A stretch of DNA of 64,000 nucleotides from Prevotella sp. UBA4330. Lineage in GTDB: Bacteria > Bacteroidota > Bacteroidia > Bacteroidales > Bacteroidaceae. Location: NCBI GenBank assembly GCA_002394385.1, contig DGTS01000011.1, forward strand, positions 1-64,000, given 5' to 3'. Positions 43,359-52,354 of the stretch are shown one piece after another (position 1 is the first letter of the stretch; each line of letters begins with the position of its first letter). The position numbers and the translations under genes are program-made. A model generated the notes under the pieces. It did not search any database and was not told the DNA's origin. It worked only from the letters and a program-made list of their open reading frames with translations.

Positions 43359-44483
43359 ATGAAAACGAACACAAAATCATTAGCACTACTATTCACTTGT
43401 TCCCTGCTTCTTATAAGTTGCGACAGTATTGCCAAGAAGGCAAAGTCTCTGATAAGCAAGGAATTGAATACAGAAACAACCCAAACAGAGGAAAAGAGCA
43501 AGCACTCTGTGTATATTCTCGGGGCTGCTTACGGCGACGACGAGGAAGGTTACTTCCAGAACTCGTTACTATGGAAAGACGGAGTGATGACAACGCTGCC
43601 CAACTATCTTGAAGACACCTTTGCATTCAGCGGTAACCTGCTGGCCGTAAACAACGGAATAGCAAGCGTAGCGGGCACCATGAGCGACATTGAAGGCGGC
43701 GGCGACGCGTCGCAAATAGCGCAATGGGTGGACGGAACATTCACAAAACTGGGACCGGGAATGAGTTACGAGGGAGCGATGGACATGACATGCAATGGCA
43801 GCGACACATACCTGCTGGGGCATGTATGCACCAGCGGCGACCCAAACAACACGGAAATATGGGTGTGGAAGAACGGCCAGACAGTTAGCAAGATGGTAAG
43901 AGAAGGAGACGCAAACATCTGCGGACGCTGCATCATGGTTGAGGGCAAAGACATCTTTATTGCCGGCGCTCAAATGAATAACGGCAAGATGAATCCCGTG
44001 ATGTGGAAAAACAAAGAGGTCACCCCACTTGAACTGACCGCAAGAAAAGAGGGTATCGCCGAAAGCATGGTTGAAGACGAAGGCCACATCTACATCGTTG
44101 GCTATCAGCATCATGAGTATGAGAACGGCACTTACGACCTCGTTGTGTGGCGCGACGGCAAGATTTACAAGAAACTTCTTGAGGGAACAGTGGATATAAA
44201 CGAAGTGAAGATGCTGAAAGACAACGGCAACATCTATGTGGCTGCCGGTCTGTCAACAGACAGCAAGTTTGTAACCTATCTCTGGAAAAACTTCAAGCAG
44301 GAAACCGCAGGAGACAATCTGGACATGTTCATCCTTGCAGACTTCGCCGTGAAAGACGGCAACATCTATATGGTTGGAAACACTTCGGAAAGCGCTCCGA
44401 TGTATGTTGTCAACGGAAAGAGTATGAATATCGACGGTCTGAAGCCCAACATGCACTTCACATCAATATGTGTTGACAACTAA
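43359..44483 (+). CDS. Lipoprotein of unknown function with beta-propeller-like repeats
   Basis: A 374-residue lipoprotein: signal with lipobox LLIS-C, lipid cysteine at residue 21. The mature part has about six repeats in which a strand of the type YILGxxY or YIVGYQ precedes a WKDG / WRDGK / WKNGQ turn, roughly every 45-50 residues (SLLWKDGVMT, QWVDGTFTKL, VWKNGQTV, MWKNKEVT, VWRDGKIYKK, LWKNFKQE). This pattern suggests a beta-propeller on the cell surface or in the periplasm. I know of no function. It starts 22 bases after the pgk terminator and shows no promoter of the usual type. Confidence 0.8.
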   Translation: MKTNTKSLALLFTCSLLLISCDSIAKKAKSLISKELNTETTQTEEKSKHSVYILGAAYGDDEEGYFQNSLLWKDGVMTTLPNYLEDTFAFSGNLLAVNNGIASVAGTMSDIEGGGDASQIAQWVDGTFTKLGPGMSYEGAMDMTCNGSDTYLLGHVCTSGDPNNTEIWVWKNGQTVSKMVREGDANICGRCIMVEGKDIFIAGAQMNNGKMNPVMWKNKEVTPLELTARKEGIAESMVEDEGHIYIVGYQHHEYENGTYDLVVWRDGKIYKKLLEGTVDINEVKMLKDNGNIYVAAGLSTDSKFVTYLWKNFKQETAGDNLDMFILADFAVKDGNIYMVGNTSESAPMYVVNGKSMNIDGLKPNMHFTSICVDN

Positions 44484-44516
44484 GAAACGCCTCCTTGCAG
44501 CATAAAAGACATCCAG

Positions 44517-44582
44517 TGGAATTTCAAAAGATGCCTAATGGAATTGCAAGAGATATCTAATGGAATTGCAAGAGATATCAAA
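44517..44582 (+). repeat. Three tandem 22-bp units, family A
   Basis: Units at 44517-44538, 44539-44560 and 44561-44582 share TGGAATTGCAAGAGATATC with small changes in the first. They lie 34 bases after the stop of the lipoprotein gene in a 344-base gap that contains no gene. Confidence 0.88.
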
Positions 44583-44588
44583 CGGGGA

Positions 44589-44675
44589 AACAAAGTTAAT
44601 AAGATTGTTCAACAAAGTTAATAAGATTGTTCAACAAAGTTAATAAGATTGTCGAACAAAGTTAATAACTTTGTT
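44589..44675 (+). repeat. Four tandem 22-bp units, family B, ending in a palindrome
   Basis: Units at 44589-44610, 44611-44632 and 44633-44654 share AACAAAGTTAATAAGATTGT; the fourth (44655-44675) starts the same but turns into AACTTTGTT, making a 10-bp inverted repeat. The unit length equals that of family A, six bases upstream, though the sequences differ. Confidence 0.9.
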
Positions 44676-44767
44676 AGCCCATTTGTATGCGCTTGATAGC
44701 CAAGTAGATACAAGTGGCATCGCAACAAGGTATTTTTGGCACCCATAATTGATGCTTACAGCAAAGA

Positions 44768-44801
44768 AGAAAGGCATTGGAGACGACTCCAATGCCTTTC
44801 T
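44768..44801. terminator. Strong hairpin between the lipoprotein gene and mutB
   Basis: A perfect 15-bp stem (44768-44782 with 44787-44801) around a 4-base loop. It is 27 bases past the mutB stop and, on the minus strand, is followed by TCTTCTTTGC. It probably ends the mutAB transcript. Confidence 0.85.
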
Positions 44802-44827
44802 TTGATGCAATAATTGCTTACTAAAGA

Positions 44828-46990
44828 TTACTTCTCAAGAAGCAAGTTCATCATCTCGCAAGCTGCTTTGGCAACCGAAGTACCAGGACCGAAAATTGCT
44901 GCCACTCCTGCCTTGTAAAGGAAGTCATAGTCTTGGGCAGGGATAACACCGCCGGCAATCACCATGATGTCATCGCGTCCGAGTTTATGAAGTTCCTCAA
45001 TGAGTTGCGGAATGAGAGTCTTATGACCTGCTGCCAGTGACGATGCACCCACGATGTGCACATCGTTCTCCACTGCCTCACGTGCTGCCTCGGCTGGAGT
45101 TTGGAACAACGGTCCCATGTCAACATCGAAACCGCAGTCGGCATAACCCGTAGCAACAACCTTAGCACCACGGTCGTGACCGTCCTGTCCCATCTTAGCA
45201 ACGAAGATACGGGGGCGACGGCCCTCCTTCTTGGCAAACTCGTCTGTCAACGCACAGGCTTTCTCGAAGTCTGAGTCGTTCTTGCTTTCACTGCTATACA
45301 CGCCAGAAATTGTTCTAATTACTGCTTTATAACGGCCTACGATTTCCTCGCAAGCATCACTTATCTCACCAAGCGTACAGCGCAACTGTGCCGCCTTGAC
45401 AGCCAGAGCAAGCAAGTTGTTCTCGCTCTTACGGCCTTCGGCGAAGTCGCGAACACACTCTGTGATTTCCTTCAGAGCCGCCTTGCATGCTGCCTCGTCG
45501 CGAGTAGAGCGCACCTGTGCAAGACTTTCTTCCTGTTGTTTGCGCACTGCGGTGTTGTCAACCTCAAGGATGTCGATTGGGTCTTCATGTTCGAGACGGT
45601 ATTTGTTGGTACCCACGATGGTCTGAACACCAGAGTCGATGCGAGCCTGAGTGCGTGCCGCAGCCTCCTCGATGCGCATTTTGGGAACGCCAGTCTCGAT
45701 AGCCTTGGCCATACCGCCAAGTTTCTCAATCTCCTGGATGTGCTCCCATGCCTTGTGAACAAGTTCGTTGGTGAGTGTCTCCACATAATATGAACCTGCC
45801 CATGGGTCAATCTGCTTGCACACCTTGGTCTCGTTCTGGATATAAATCTGCGTGTTACGTGCGATACGTGCAGAGAAGTCGGTAGGCAGAGCGATTGCCT
45901 CGTCGAGGGCGTTGGTGTGGAGTGACTGGGTGTGACCAAGCACAGCAGCCATAGCCTCGATACAAGTACGTCCCACGTTGTTGAACGGGTCTTGCTCTGT
46001 AAGCGACCAACCAGAGGTCTGAGAGTGAGTACGCAAAGCCATTGACTTAGGATTCTCGGCACCGAAACTCTTCACAATCTTAGCCCAAAGCAGACGACCG
46101 GCACGCATCTTAGCAATCTCCATGAAGTGGTTCATACCAATAGCCCAGAAGAAACTGAGGCGAGGCGCGAACTTGTCAACAGGGATTCCGGCATTGACAC
46201 CAGTGCGCAGATAGTCCATACCGTCAGCAAGTGTGTAGGCAAGTTCGATGTCTGCCGTTGCACCTGCTTCCTGCATGTGGTAGCCTGAGATTGAAATAGA
46301 GTTGAACTTCGGCATGTTCTGCGAAGTGTATTCGAAGATGTCGGCGATAATCTTCATTGAGAAGGCTGGCGGATAGATGTAAGTGTTACGCACCATGAAC
46401 TCCTTCAGAATGTCGTTCTGGATTGTTCCTGCCATCTCCTCGAGTTTTGCACCCTGCTCCAGTCCTGCCACGATATAGAATGCGAGGATAGGAAGCACGG
46501 CACCGTTCATCGTCATTGACACAGACATCTTGTTAAGAGGAATGCCCGAGAAGAGCACCTTCATGTTCTCTTCGTTGCAGATGCTCACACCAGCCTTACC
46601 CACATCACCCACAACGCGGGCGTTATCGGGGTCGTAGCCACGGTGAGTAGGAAGGTCGAAAGCAACCGAAAGACCCTTCTGACCGCTGGCGAGGTTACGG
46701 CGATAGAACGCGTTCGACTCCTCGGCTGTTGAGAATCCGGCATACTGACGGATTGTCCACGGACGGAAAGGATACATCATTGAATAAGGACCACGAAGGA
46801 AAGGAGGAATACCAGCAGTAAAATCCAGATGCTCCATGCCCTCAAGATCTTCCTTAGTATATACAGGACGAACCTCGATGTGCTCTGGAGTCTTCCAGTT
46901 GTACTCTATATTGTTGTCCTTTATCCACTGCGCACCGTCTTTTGCCTTGATGCCAGCGTATATATCTACATTATTAAATTGTTTACGCAT
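44828..46990 (-). CDS. mutB: Methylmalonyl-CoA mutase, large (catalytic) subunit
   Basis: Interconverts succinyl-CoA and (R)-methylmalonyl-CoA using adenosylcobalamin. The 720-residue protein has the substrate-binding TIM barrel (RPWTIRQYAGFSTAEESNAFYRRN, RTHSQTSGWSLTEQDPFNN) and a C-terminal cobalamin domain with the DxHxxG site in KMGQDGHDRGAKV (histidine near residue 604) and GASSLAAGH and GGVIPAQD loops. mutA lies 10 bases upstream on the same strand. Together they form the succinate-to-propionate branch. Confidence 0.97.
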   Translation of the reverse strand: MRKQFNNVDIYAGIKAKDGAQWIKDNNIEYNWKTPEHIEVRPVYTKEDLEGMEHLDFTAGIPPFLRGPYSMMYPFRPWTIRQYAGFSTAEESNAFYRRNLASGQKGLSVAFDLPTHRGYDPDNARVVGDVGKAGVSICNEENMKVLFSGIPLNKMSVSMTMNGAVLPILAFYIVAGLEQGAKLEEMAGTIQNDILKEFMVRNTYIYPPAFSMKIIADIFEYTSQNMPKFNSISISGYHMQEAGATADIELAYTLADGMDYLRTGVNAGIPVDKFAPRLSFFWAIGMNHFMEIAKMRAGRLLWAKIVKSFGAENPKSMALRTHSQTSGWSLTEQDPFNNVGRTCIEAMAAVLGHTQSLHTNALDEAIALPTDFSARIARNTQIYIQNETKVCKQIDPWAGSYYVETLTNELVHKAWEHIQEIEKLGGMAKAIETGVPKMRIEEAAARTQARIDSGVQTIVGTNKYRLEHEDPIDILEVDNTAVRKQQEESLAQVRSTRDEAACKAALKEITECVRDFAEGRKSENNLLALAVKAAQLRCTLGEISDACEEIVGRYKAVIRTISGVYSSESKNDSDFEKACALTDEFAKKEGRRPRIFVAKMGQDGHDRGAKVVATGYADCGFDVDMGPLFQTPAEAAREAVENDVHIVGASSLAAGHKTLIPQLIEELHKLGRDDIMVIAGGVIPAQDYDFLYKAGVAAIFGPGTSVAKAACEMMNLLLEK

Positions 46991-47000
46991 AGTGATTGAC

Positions 47001-48863
47001 TTAGATTCCTAATTTAGCATTATATTCCTTCATAGTCTCAAGTACGTTGCAACGAACGTGGATGAAGTTCTCGATGCCTGCTGCCTTCAGGTCTTCCATG
47101 CAGGCAGGAGCACCGGCAACAACGAACATTGCACGGCCGTCAAGATACTTGAACGCAGGTATTGCATATTCTGCATACTCATCATCAGAAGAACAAAGAA
47201 CGACGATATCGGCGCCTGCCTTCAGTGCGGCATCAACACCTTCTTCGACCGTCTTGAAACCTAAGTTGTCAACAACCTTATAACCAGCGGTGGCAAGGAA
47301 GTTGCAAGAGAACTGTGCACGAGCCTGACGCATAGCCAGATTACCTATGGTAAGCATGAATGCTGTAGGCACACGTGTCTCTTCGGTATGAATGCGGAGG
47401 TCCTCAAAGTCGGCAGCCAGACGTGTGCTTTCAATCGACTTGAATGCTGGTTTTTCGCACTCGTTGTCTTTTCCGCTGCAGCAGCACTTCTTTGTTGCTG
47501 CCCTCTTTCCGTCGCTCTTCTCTGTGAAGTTCGGGAACTGGTTGGTTCCGAGCAGGAACTCCTTGCGCTTAGCGGCGTCGCCGTGACGCTTAACGTTGGT
47601 AGCATTGATATCGTCCTGAACGGTGCCTGCCTTTACAGCAGCCAGGAAACCGCCCTCTTCCTCAACCTTGAGGAATATCTTCCAGCCCTCGACAGCAAGT
47701 GATTCGGTGAGGTGCTCAATGTAATATGAACCGGCACCTGGGTCAACCACCTTATCGAAATGGCTCTCCTCTTTAATAAGGAGTTGCTGGTTGCGGGCAA
47801 TGCGCTCAGAGAAATCCGTCGGCTTCTCATAAGGAGCGTCGAACGGAGTGACAACCATTGAGTGAACACCAGCAAGGGCTGCACTCATAGCCTCTGTCTG
47901 AGAGCGAAGCATGTTTACGTAACTGTCGAACAAAGTCTGGTTATACTTTGATGTGATGGCATTTACGCACATCTTGCAAGAGTCATCATTCTTTGGCTCA
48001 TACTGCTTCACTATCTGCGCCCAAAGCATGCGGGCAGCACGGAACTTAGCAAGTTCCATGAAGTAGTTCTCGCTCACTCCCATGTTGAACTTAATCTTAG
48101 AGGCTGCGAGGTCAGCGTCAACACCAGCGTCAACGAGTTGCTGGAGATACTCGTTACCCCATGCGAGAGCATATCCCAGTTCCTGAACGATGTATGCTCC
48201 GGCATTGTTCAGAGCGATGGTGTCAACCGACACACAGCGGAACTGAGGATAATCCTTGAACACCTCCACGAGTTTCGGAGCGATGTCAAGGACAGAAGTA
48301 GTATCCTTACCCTTCATTACCATCTTCTTGATTGGGTCCCAACCGATGGAACCAACAACAAGATTCTTGTCGTAGCCCTGCTTCTCGAAGTATTCAACAA
48401 GAATCTTTGCCAACTCCAGAGAGCGGCAAGGACAAGTCTTGAAGTTCACTTCAACGATGTCGCAACGAATGTCCTTGAGCAATTCCTCGACAAATTCAGC
48501 ACTTACAAGGTCGCGTGGAATCTTGAATCCCAGCGAGTCAACGCCCTTGTTAAGGATGTCAAGTGCCTTTGCATTTGCCTCTTTCGCGTCTGCAGCAACG
48601 ATGTTCTGACGCACATACCATGCATTGTCCTTCTTCTTGTTGCCACGTACGAAGGGGAATTCTCCGGGCAGCGCATCGGGTGTTTTCATCTTCAGCACGT
48701 CCTCGCGGCGATAGAAAGGCTGCACATTGAAGCCTTCATTAGTTCTCCATACCAGTCGTTTGTTAAAGTCTGCACCCTTCAAATCGACTTCAATCTTGTC
48801 GAGCCATTCTTGAGTGGTGGGCACTTCAAACTCGGTAAAGAGTTTTTCCTTAATGTTTGACAT
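47001..48863 (-). CDS. mutA: Methylmalonyl-CoA mutase, small subunit
   Basis: The non-catalytic partner of MutB. The 620-residue protein has the same fold as MutB; the barrel part is recognisable (GAGSYYIEHLTESLAVEGWKIF), while the C-terminal domain lacks DxHxxG and so cannot bind cobalamin the usual way. Between the two domains, near residues 455-470, there is a cysteine-rich linker with KKCCCSGKDNEC, which is odd for this subunit. It is first in mutA-mutB, with a promoter of its own. Confidence 0.95.
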   Translation of the reverse strand: MSNIKEKLFTEFEVPTTQEWLDKIEVDLKGADFNKRLVWRTNEGFNVQPFYRREDVLKMKTPDALPGEFPFVRGNKKKDNAWYVRQNIVAADAKEANAKALDILNKGVDSLGFKIPRDLVSAEFVEELLKDIRCDIVEVNFKTCPCRSLELAKILVEYFEKQGYDKNLVVGSIGWDPIKKMVMKGKDTTSVLDIAPKLVEVFKDYPQFRCVSVDTIALNNAGAYIVQELGYALAWGNEYLQQLVDAGVDADLAASKIKFNMGVSENYFMELAKFRAARMLWAQIVKQYEPKNDDSCKMCVNAITSKYNQTLFDSYVNMLRSQTEAMSAALAGVHSMVVTPFDAPYEKPTDFSERIARNQQLLIKEESHFDKVVDPGAGSYYIEHLTESLAVEGWKIFLKVEEEGGFLAAVKAGTVQDDINATNVKRHGDAAKRKEFLLGTNQFPNFTEKSDGKRAATKKCCCSGKDNECEKPAFKSIESTRLAADFEDLRIHTEETRVPTAFMLTIGNLAMRQARAQFSCNFLATAGYKVVDNLGFKTVEEGVDAALKAGADIVVLCSSDDEYAEYAIPAFKYLDGRAMFVVAGAPACMEDLKAAGIENFIHVRCNVLETMKEYNAKLGI

Positions 48864-48927
48864 AGTGTTTGTATTAAAATATAAGTTTAAAATAGATAAT
48901 TGTTCTTATAATTATACTTATTCGATG

Positions 48928-48935
48928 CAAAGGTA
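48928..48935 (-). promoter_or_regulatory. Promoter -7 element of mutAB
   Basis: TACCTTTG on the minus strand with a leader of about 60 bases to the mutA ATG at 48863. Confidence 0.7.
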
Positions 48936-49082
48936 TAATTTTTTCTTGATATAGCGCAACAAAAAGAGAAAATAATTCTATGAAAACGGCTTAAAATGAC
49001 AAGAAACATAAAAAATACATTTTTACTGATTGGAGAGCCAAAATATTTGCACAAAAAATTGCAGTTTGAGCAACTTTATTCG

Positions 49083-49090
49083 TACCTTTG
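49083..49090 (+). promoter_or_regulatory. Promoter -7 element of the AspT-like transporter gene
   Basis: TACCTTTG with a leader of about 18 bases to the ATG at 49113. The 150 bases between the two divergent promoters are AT-rich and may hold shared control sites, but I see no inverted repeat. Confidence 0.75.
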
Positions 49091-49112
49091 CACAAAATTT
49101 TCATAATCATTT

Positions 49113-50801
49113 ATGGACTGGTTAATAGAATTATTCACCAAAAACGATTCTGTGGCACACATTGTGCTGCTCTACTCTATAGTTATTGCTGTGGGAGTGT
49201 TGCTCGGAAAGATAAAGATTGGCGGCATCTCTCTTGGCGTGACATTCGTACTTTTCGCAGGCATTCTTGCCGGACATATCGGATTCACCGCTCCAGCCAA
49301 CGTGCTGACATTCATTCAGGACTTTGGCCTTGTGCTCTTTGTCTTCATGATTGGTATGCAGGTGGGCCCCGGCTTTTTCGAGAGTTTTGGAGCCGCGGGA
49401 GTGAAACTTAACGCTCTGGCAACAACAGGCATTGTGCTTAACATCGCTGTGATGTTCGCATGCTACTTTATTTTCTTCGATACCAGCAACCCGCACGACC
49501 TGCCCATGATGGTGGGAACGCTCTATGGCGCCGTCACAAACACGCCTGGTCTGGGTGCTGCCAACGAGGCGATGAACAATGTTTTCAGCAACGGCAACAT
49601 GCCGCAGATAGCCAGCGGATACGCATGTGCTTACCCTTTGGGCGTAGTTGGCATCATTGGTGCCACCATTCTCGTGAGATATATATGCAAGATAAAACTG
49701 AACAAGGAGGAGGAAGACCTTGAGCGTCAGGCCAGCGAGAACGCAAACGTTAAGCCTCACAAGATGCACATCCAGGTGTCCAACGCCTATCTTGAGGGAA
49801 AGACACTGCTGCAAGTGCATAATTTCCTGAACCGTGACTTCGTTTGCTCGCGCATCCTGCACGAAGGCCACGTAAGCATTCCTAACCGAGACACCATATT
49901 CCATGTGGGCGACCAACTGCTCGTGGTGTGCTCTGAGGCTGATGCCGAGGCGATTATAGCATTCATCGGACCAGAGATAAAGGTTAACTGGGAGAAGCAA
50001 GACCAGCCAATGGTGAGCAAGAGAATACTTGTCACCCGCCCAAGCATCAACGGAAAGACGCTCGGCGGACTGCATCTGTCAAGAGTTCACGGCGTTAACG
50101 TCACGCGAGTGACGCGCCAGGGAATGGACATCTTCGCCAGCGCATCGCTCCACCTGCGCGTAGGCGACCGCATAATGGTCGTTGGTCCCGAAGATGCGGT
50201 AAACCGCGTGTCGGACATGATGGGCAATTCAATACGCCGTCTCGACGCACCAAACATTGCGACGATATTCATCGGTATCATAATAGGTATTATATTCGGT
50301 TCGCTCCCAATAGCAATACCAGGCATGCCAGTGCCTCTGAAACTGGGTATTGCCGGTGGTCCGCTTATCATTGCCATACTAATAGGACGTTACGGATATA
50401 AGATTCACCTTGTCACCTACACCACCACCTCTGCCAATATGATGCTCCGCGAGATAGGACTCGTGCTCTTCCTCGCCAGCGTCGGCATAAAGGCTGGCGA
50501 CGGATTCTGGAACACCGTGGTGCAAGGCGATGGCTTGCTCTATGTTCTCACGGGCTTCCTGATAACCGTTATACCTATATTAATAGTAGGACCAATAGCA
50601 CGCATGCGCTTCAAGTTCAACTATTTCACCATTATGGGAATGATAGCGGGAACATACACCGACCCTCCCGCACTGGCATACGCCAACTCTGTGTGCACTA
50701 AGGAGGCTCCCGCAGTGGGCTATTCCACAGTATATCCGCTGAGCATGTTCCTCCGCATATTCACCGCACAGACCATAGTGCTGTTCTGTTGCGGCGCGTA
50801 G
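49113..50801 (+). CDS. AspT/YidE/YbjL-type putative antiporter with two TrkA-C domains
   Basis: A 562-residue membrane protein of the aspartate:alanine antiporter (AAEx) family. Two blocks of hydrophobic helices, residues 1-200 and 380-560, surround a soluble middle with two RCK_C/TrkA-C domains (about 215-285 and 300-375: VSKRILVTRPSINGKTLGGLHLSRVHGVNVTRVTRQG). Repeated GxxxG-type motifs (GTLYGAVTNTPGLGAANEAM and GTYTDPPALAYAN) mark the two halves. AspT exchanges aspartate and alanine; in this context a C4-dicarboxylate or related exchange is possible. It lies next to the Na+-pump genes and runs in the same direction. Confidence 0.9.
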   Translation: MDWLIELFTKNDSVAHIVLLYSIVIAVGVLLGKIKIGGISLGVTFVLFAGILAGHIGFTAPANVLTFIQDFGLVLFVFMIGMQVGPGFFESFGAAGVKLNALATTGIVLNIAVMFACYFIFFDTSNPHDLPMMVGTLYGAVTNTPGLGAANEAMNNVFSNGNMPQIASGYACAYPLGVVGIIGATILVRYICKIKLNKEEEDLERQASENANVKPHKMHIQVSNAYLEGKTLLQVHNFLNRDFVCSRILHEGHVSIPNRDTIFHVGDQLLVVCSEADAEAIIAFIGPEIKVNWEKQDQPMVSKRILVTRPSINGKTLGGLHLSRVHGVNVTRVTRQGMDIFASASLHLRVGDRIMVVGPEDAVNRVSDMMGNSIRRLDAPNIATIFIGIIIGIIFGSLPIAIPGMPVPLKLGIAGGPLIIAILIGRYGYKIHLVTYTTTSANMMLREIGLVLFLASVGIKAGDGFWNTVVQGDGLLYVLTGFLITVIPILIVGPIARMRFKFNYFTIMGMIAGTYTDPPALAYANSVCTKEAPAVGYSTVYPLSMFLRIFTAQTIVLFCCGA

Positions 50802-50871
50802 GACAAGCCAAAGCAAAGAAAACGACAAACCTTTTGACGATAATAAAAACTTATATAACAATATTAACGCT

Positions 50872-51828
50872 ATGAAAAAAATCCTTTTGACACTGGCAGT
50901 GTCGGTAGCATGCACCGCGATGTTCGCCCAAGGGGCCAAGAACATCAAGATAAACGAGGTGCTCACGAACAACACTGCCAGTCTGCAGGACGGATCGGGC
51001 GAGAGGCTTCCATGGGTGGAACTTGCCAACACATCGTATTCTACATACAATGTGCGCGGCATGTTCATTACCACAAACAGAAAAGTGCTCGACAAGAACC
51101 TTTCTGCGCCAGAGCGAATAGCGCTGATGAGCCCTATTCCAAGCGGAGAAGAGAAGACGCAGATGACAGGAAGGCAGCATCTCGTATTCTTCCTCAACTC
51201 CAATCCTTCAAACAGTTATTTGCACCTGACAGCAAAGGTGGATGCAGGAAAGCCCATGTGGATAGCACTCTACGACGGCAACGGCATCGACCTTATCGAC
51301 TCTGTTTCGGTGCCAGCACTCGACGAGAACAAGTCGTATGCACGCACCAAAGACGGCTCTCTCAAATGGGACGTCAAGCCGGCAGATGCTGTGACGCCAG
51401 GAATCGGCAACTACATCGAGATAAACGAGTCGAAAATTGACAGGCTAAAGAGAGAAGACCCGCATGGATTCGGTATCACCGTGCTCTCCATGGGTATCGT
51501 CTTTGCCTGTCTGGCACTGCTTTATGTGTTCTTCACGCTCTTCGGCAAATACGTCATCGCCGCAAAGAAAGAGAAGAAGGCAAAACAAAAAATCAGCGAG
51601 TACCCCACAGTCTCCGTCAAGGAGAACAAGGCTGGCGCAGAGGCTACTCCCGACGAGACCGCCATTGCTGTCGCCACACTTGCCCTGAACGAGGAGATGG
51701 CTACCTATGCGGCAGTCATCGCTCTTGCACTAAGGCAGTACCAAGACGACATTCACGATGTTGAGTCTGACATCATCACCATCAAGCCGCACGAGACATT
51801 GTGGCACAACACATTCAATAACTTATAA
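50872..51828 (+). CDS. OadG-type gamma subunit with N-terminal lamin-tail-like domain
   Basis: A 318-residue protein with a signal peptide (MKKILLTLAVSVACTAMFAQ), a periplasmic domain of about residues 24-165 that resembles the lamin-tail fold (INEVLTNN, LPWVELANTS, WIALYDGNGIDLIDSVSVP), one membrane helix at about 200-222, and a short OadG-like cytoplasmic tail rich in K and E. OadG is the small anchor of Na+-pumping decarboxylases; the extra periplasmic domain is not in the classical subunit. It leads oadG-biotin carrier-oadB, with gaps of 30 and 46 bases. Confidence 0.85.
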   Translation: MKKILLTLAVSVACTAMFAQGAKNIKINEVLTNNTASLQDGSGERLPWVELANTSYSTYNVRGMFITTNRKVLDKNLSAPERIALMSPIPSGEEKTQMTGRQHLVFFLNSNPSNSYLHLTAKVDAGKPMWIALYDGNGIDLIDSVSVPALDENKSYARTKDGSLKWDVKPADAVTPGIGNYIEINESKIDRLKREDPHGFGITVLSMGIVFACLALLYVFFTLFGKYVIAAKKEKKAKQKISEYPTVSVKENKAGAEATPDETAIAVATLALNEEMATYAAVIALALRQYQDDIHDVESDIITIKPHETLWHNTFNNL

Positions 51829-51858
51829 ATAAAATAACAATCTAAAAAAAACAATATT

Positions 51859-52308
51859 ATGAGCAACTATCAGTATAAAGTAAACGGAGTAGATTATAAC
51901 GTTGAGATACAAGATATTGAGAACAATATCGCACATGTTTCTGTTAACGGAAAGGTGTTTGAAATAGAGATGCCGGAGACAATGAAGGCACCCGTGACTG
52001 TGAAGAAAGAGGCTAAGCCGGTAGAGCAGAAACCTGCCGCAGCCGCACCAAAGCCTGCAAGCGAGCCAAAGCCAGCAGCAAAGCCCTCTGGAAAGGGAAC
52101 CAAAGTAGTGGCTCCGCTGCCGGGAACAATCACCGAAGTGAAAGTTGCCATCGGCGATACCGTGAAGACTGGCGACACCGTCATCATACTCGAGGCAATG
52201 AAGATGCAGAACAACATCGAGGCTGAGGCCGACGGAACAATCACCGAGATTCACGTTAGCAAGGGCGACACCGTTATGGAAGGCAATCCGCTCGTCACCA
52301 TCGGATAA
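51859..52308 (+). CDS. Biotin carboxyl carrier protein of a Na+-pumping decarboxylase
   Basis: A 149-residue protein: a small N-terminal segment (residues 1-45), a linker rich in A, P and K (residues 46-80), and a biotinyl domain with the biotin lysine K115 in EAMKM (residues 112-116). It carries CO2 from the carboxyltransferase to the beta subunit. Its place between the gamma and beta subunits fits methylmalonyl-CoA or oxaloacetate decarboxylase. Confidence 0.93.
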   Translation: MSNYQYKVNGVDYNVEIQDIENNIAHVSVNGKVFEIEMPETMKAPVTVKKEAKPVEQKPAAAAPKPASEPKPAAKPSGKGTKVVAPLPGTITEVKVAIGDTVKTGDTVIILEAMKMQNNIEAEADGTITEIHVSKGDTVMEGNPLVTIG

Positions 52309-52354
52309 TCCAAACAACAAGCATTAAGCAATAAGCATTAAGCAACAAGCAACC

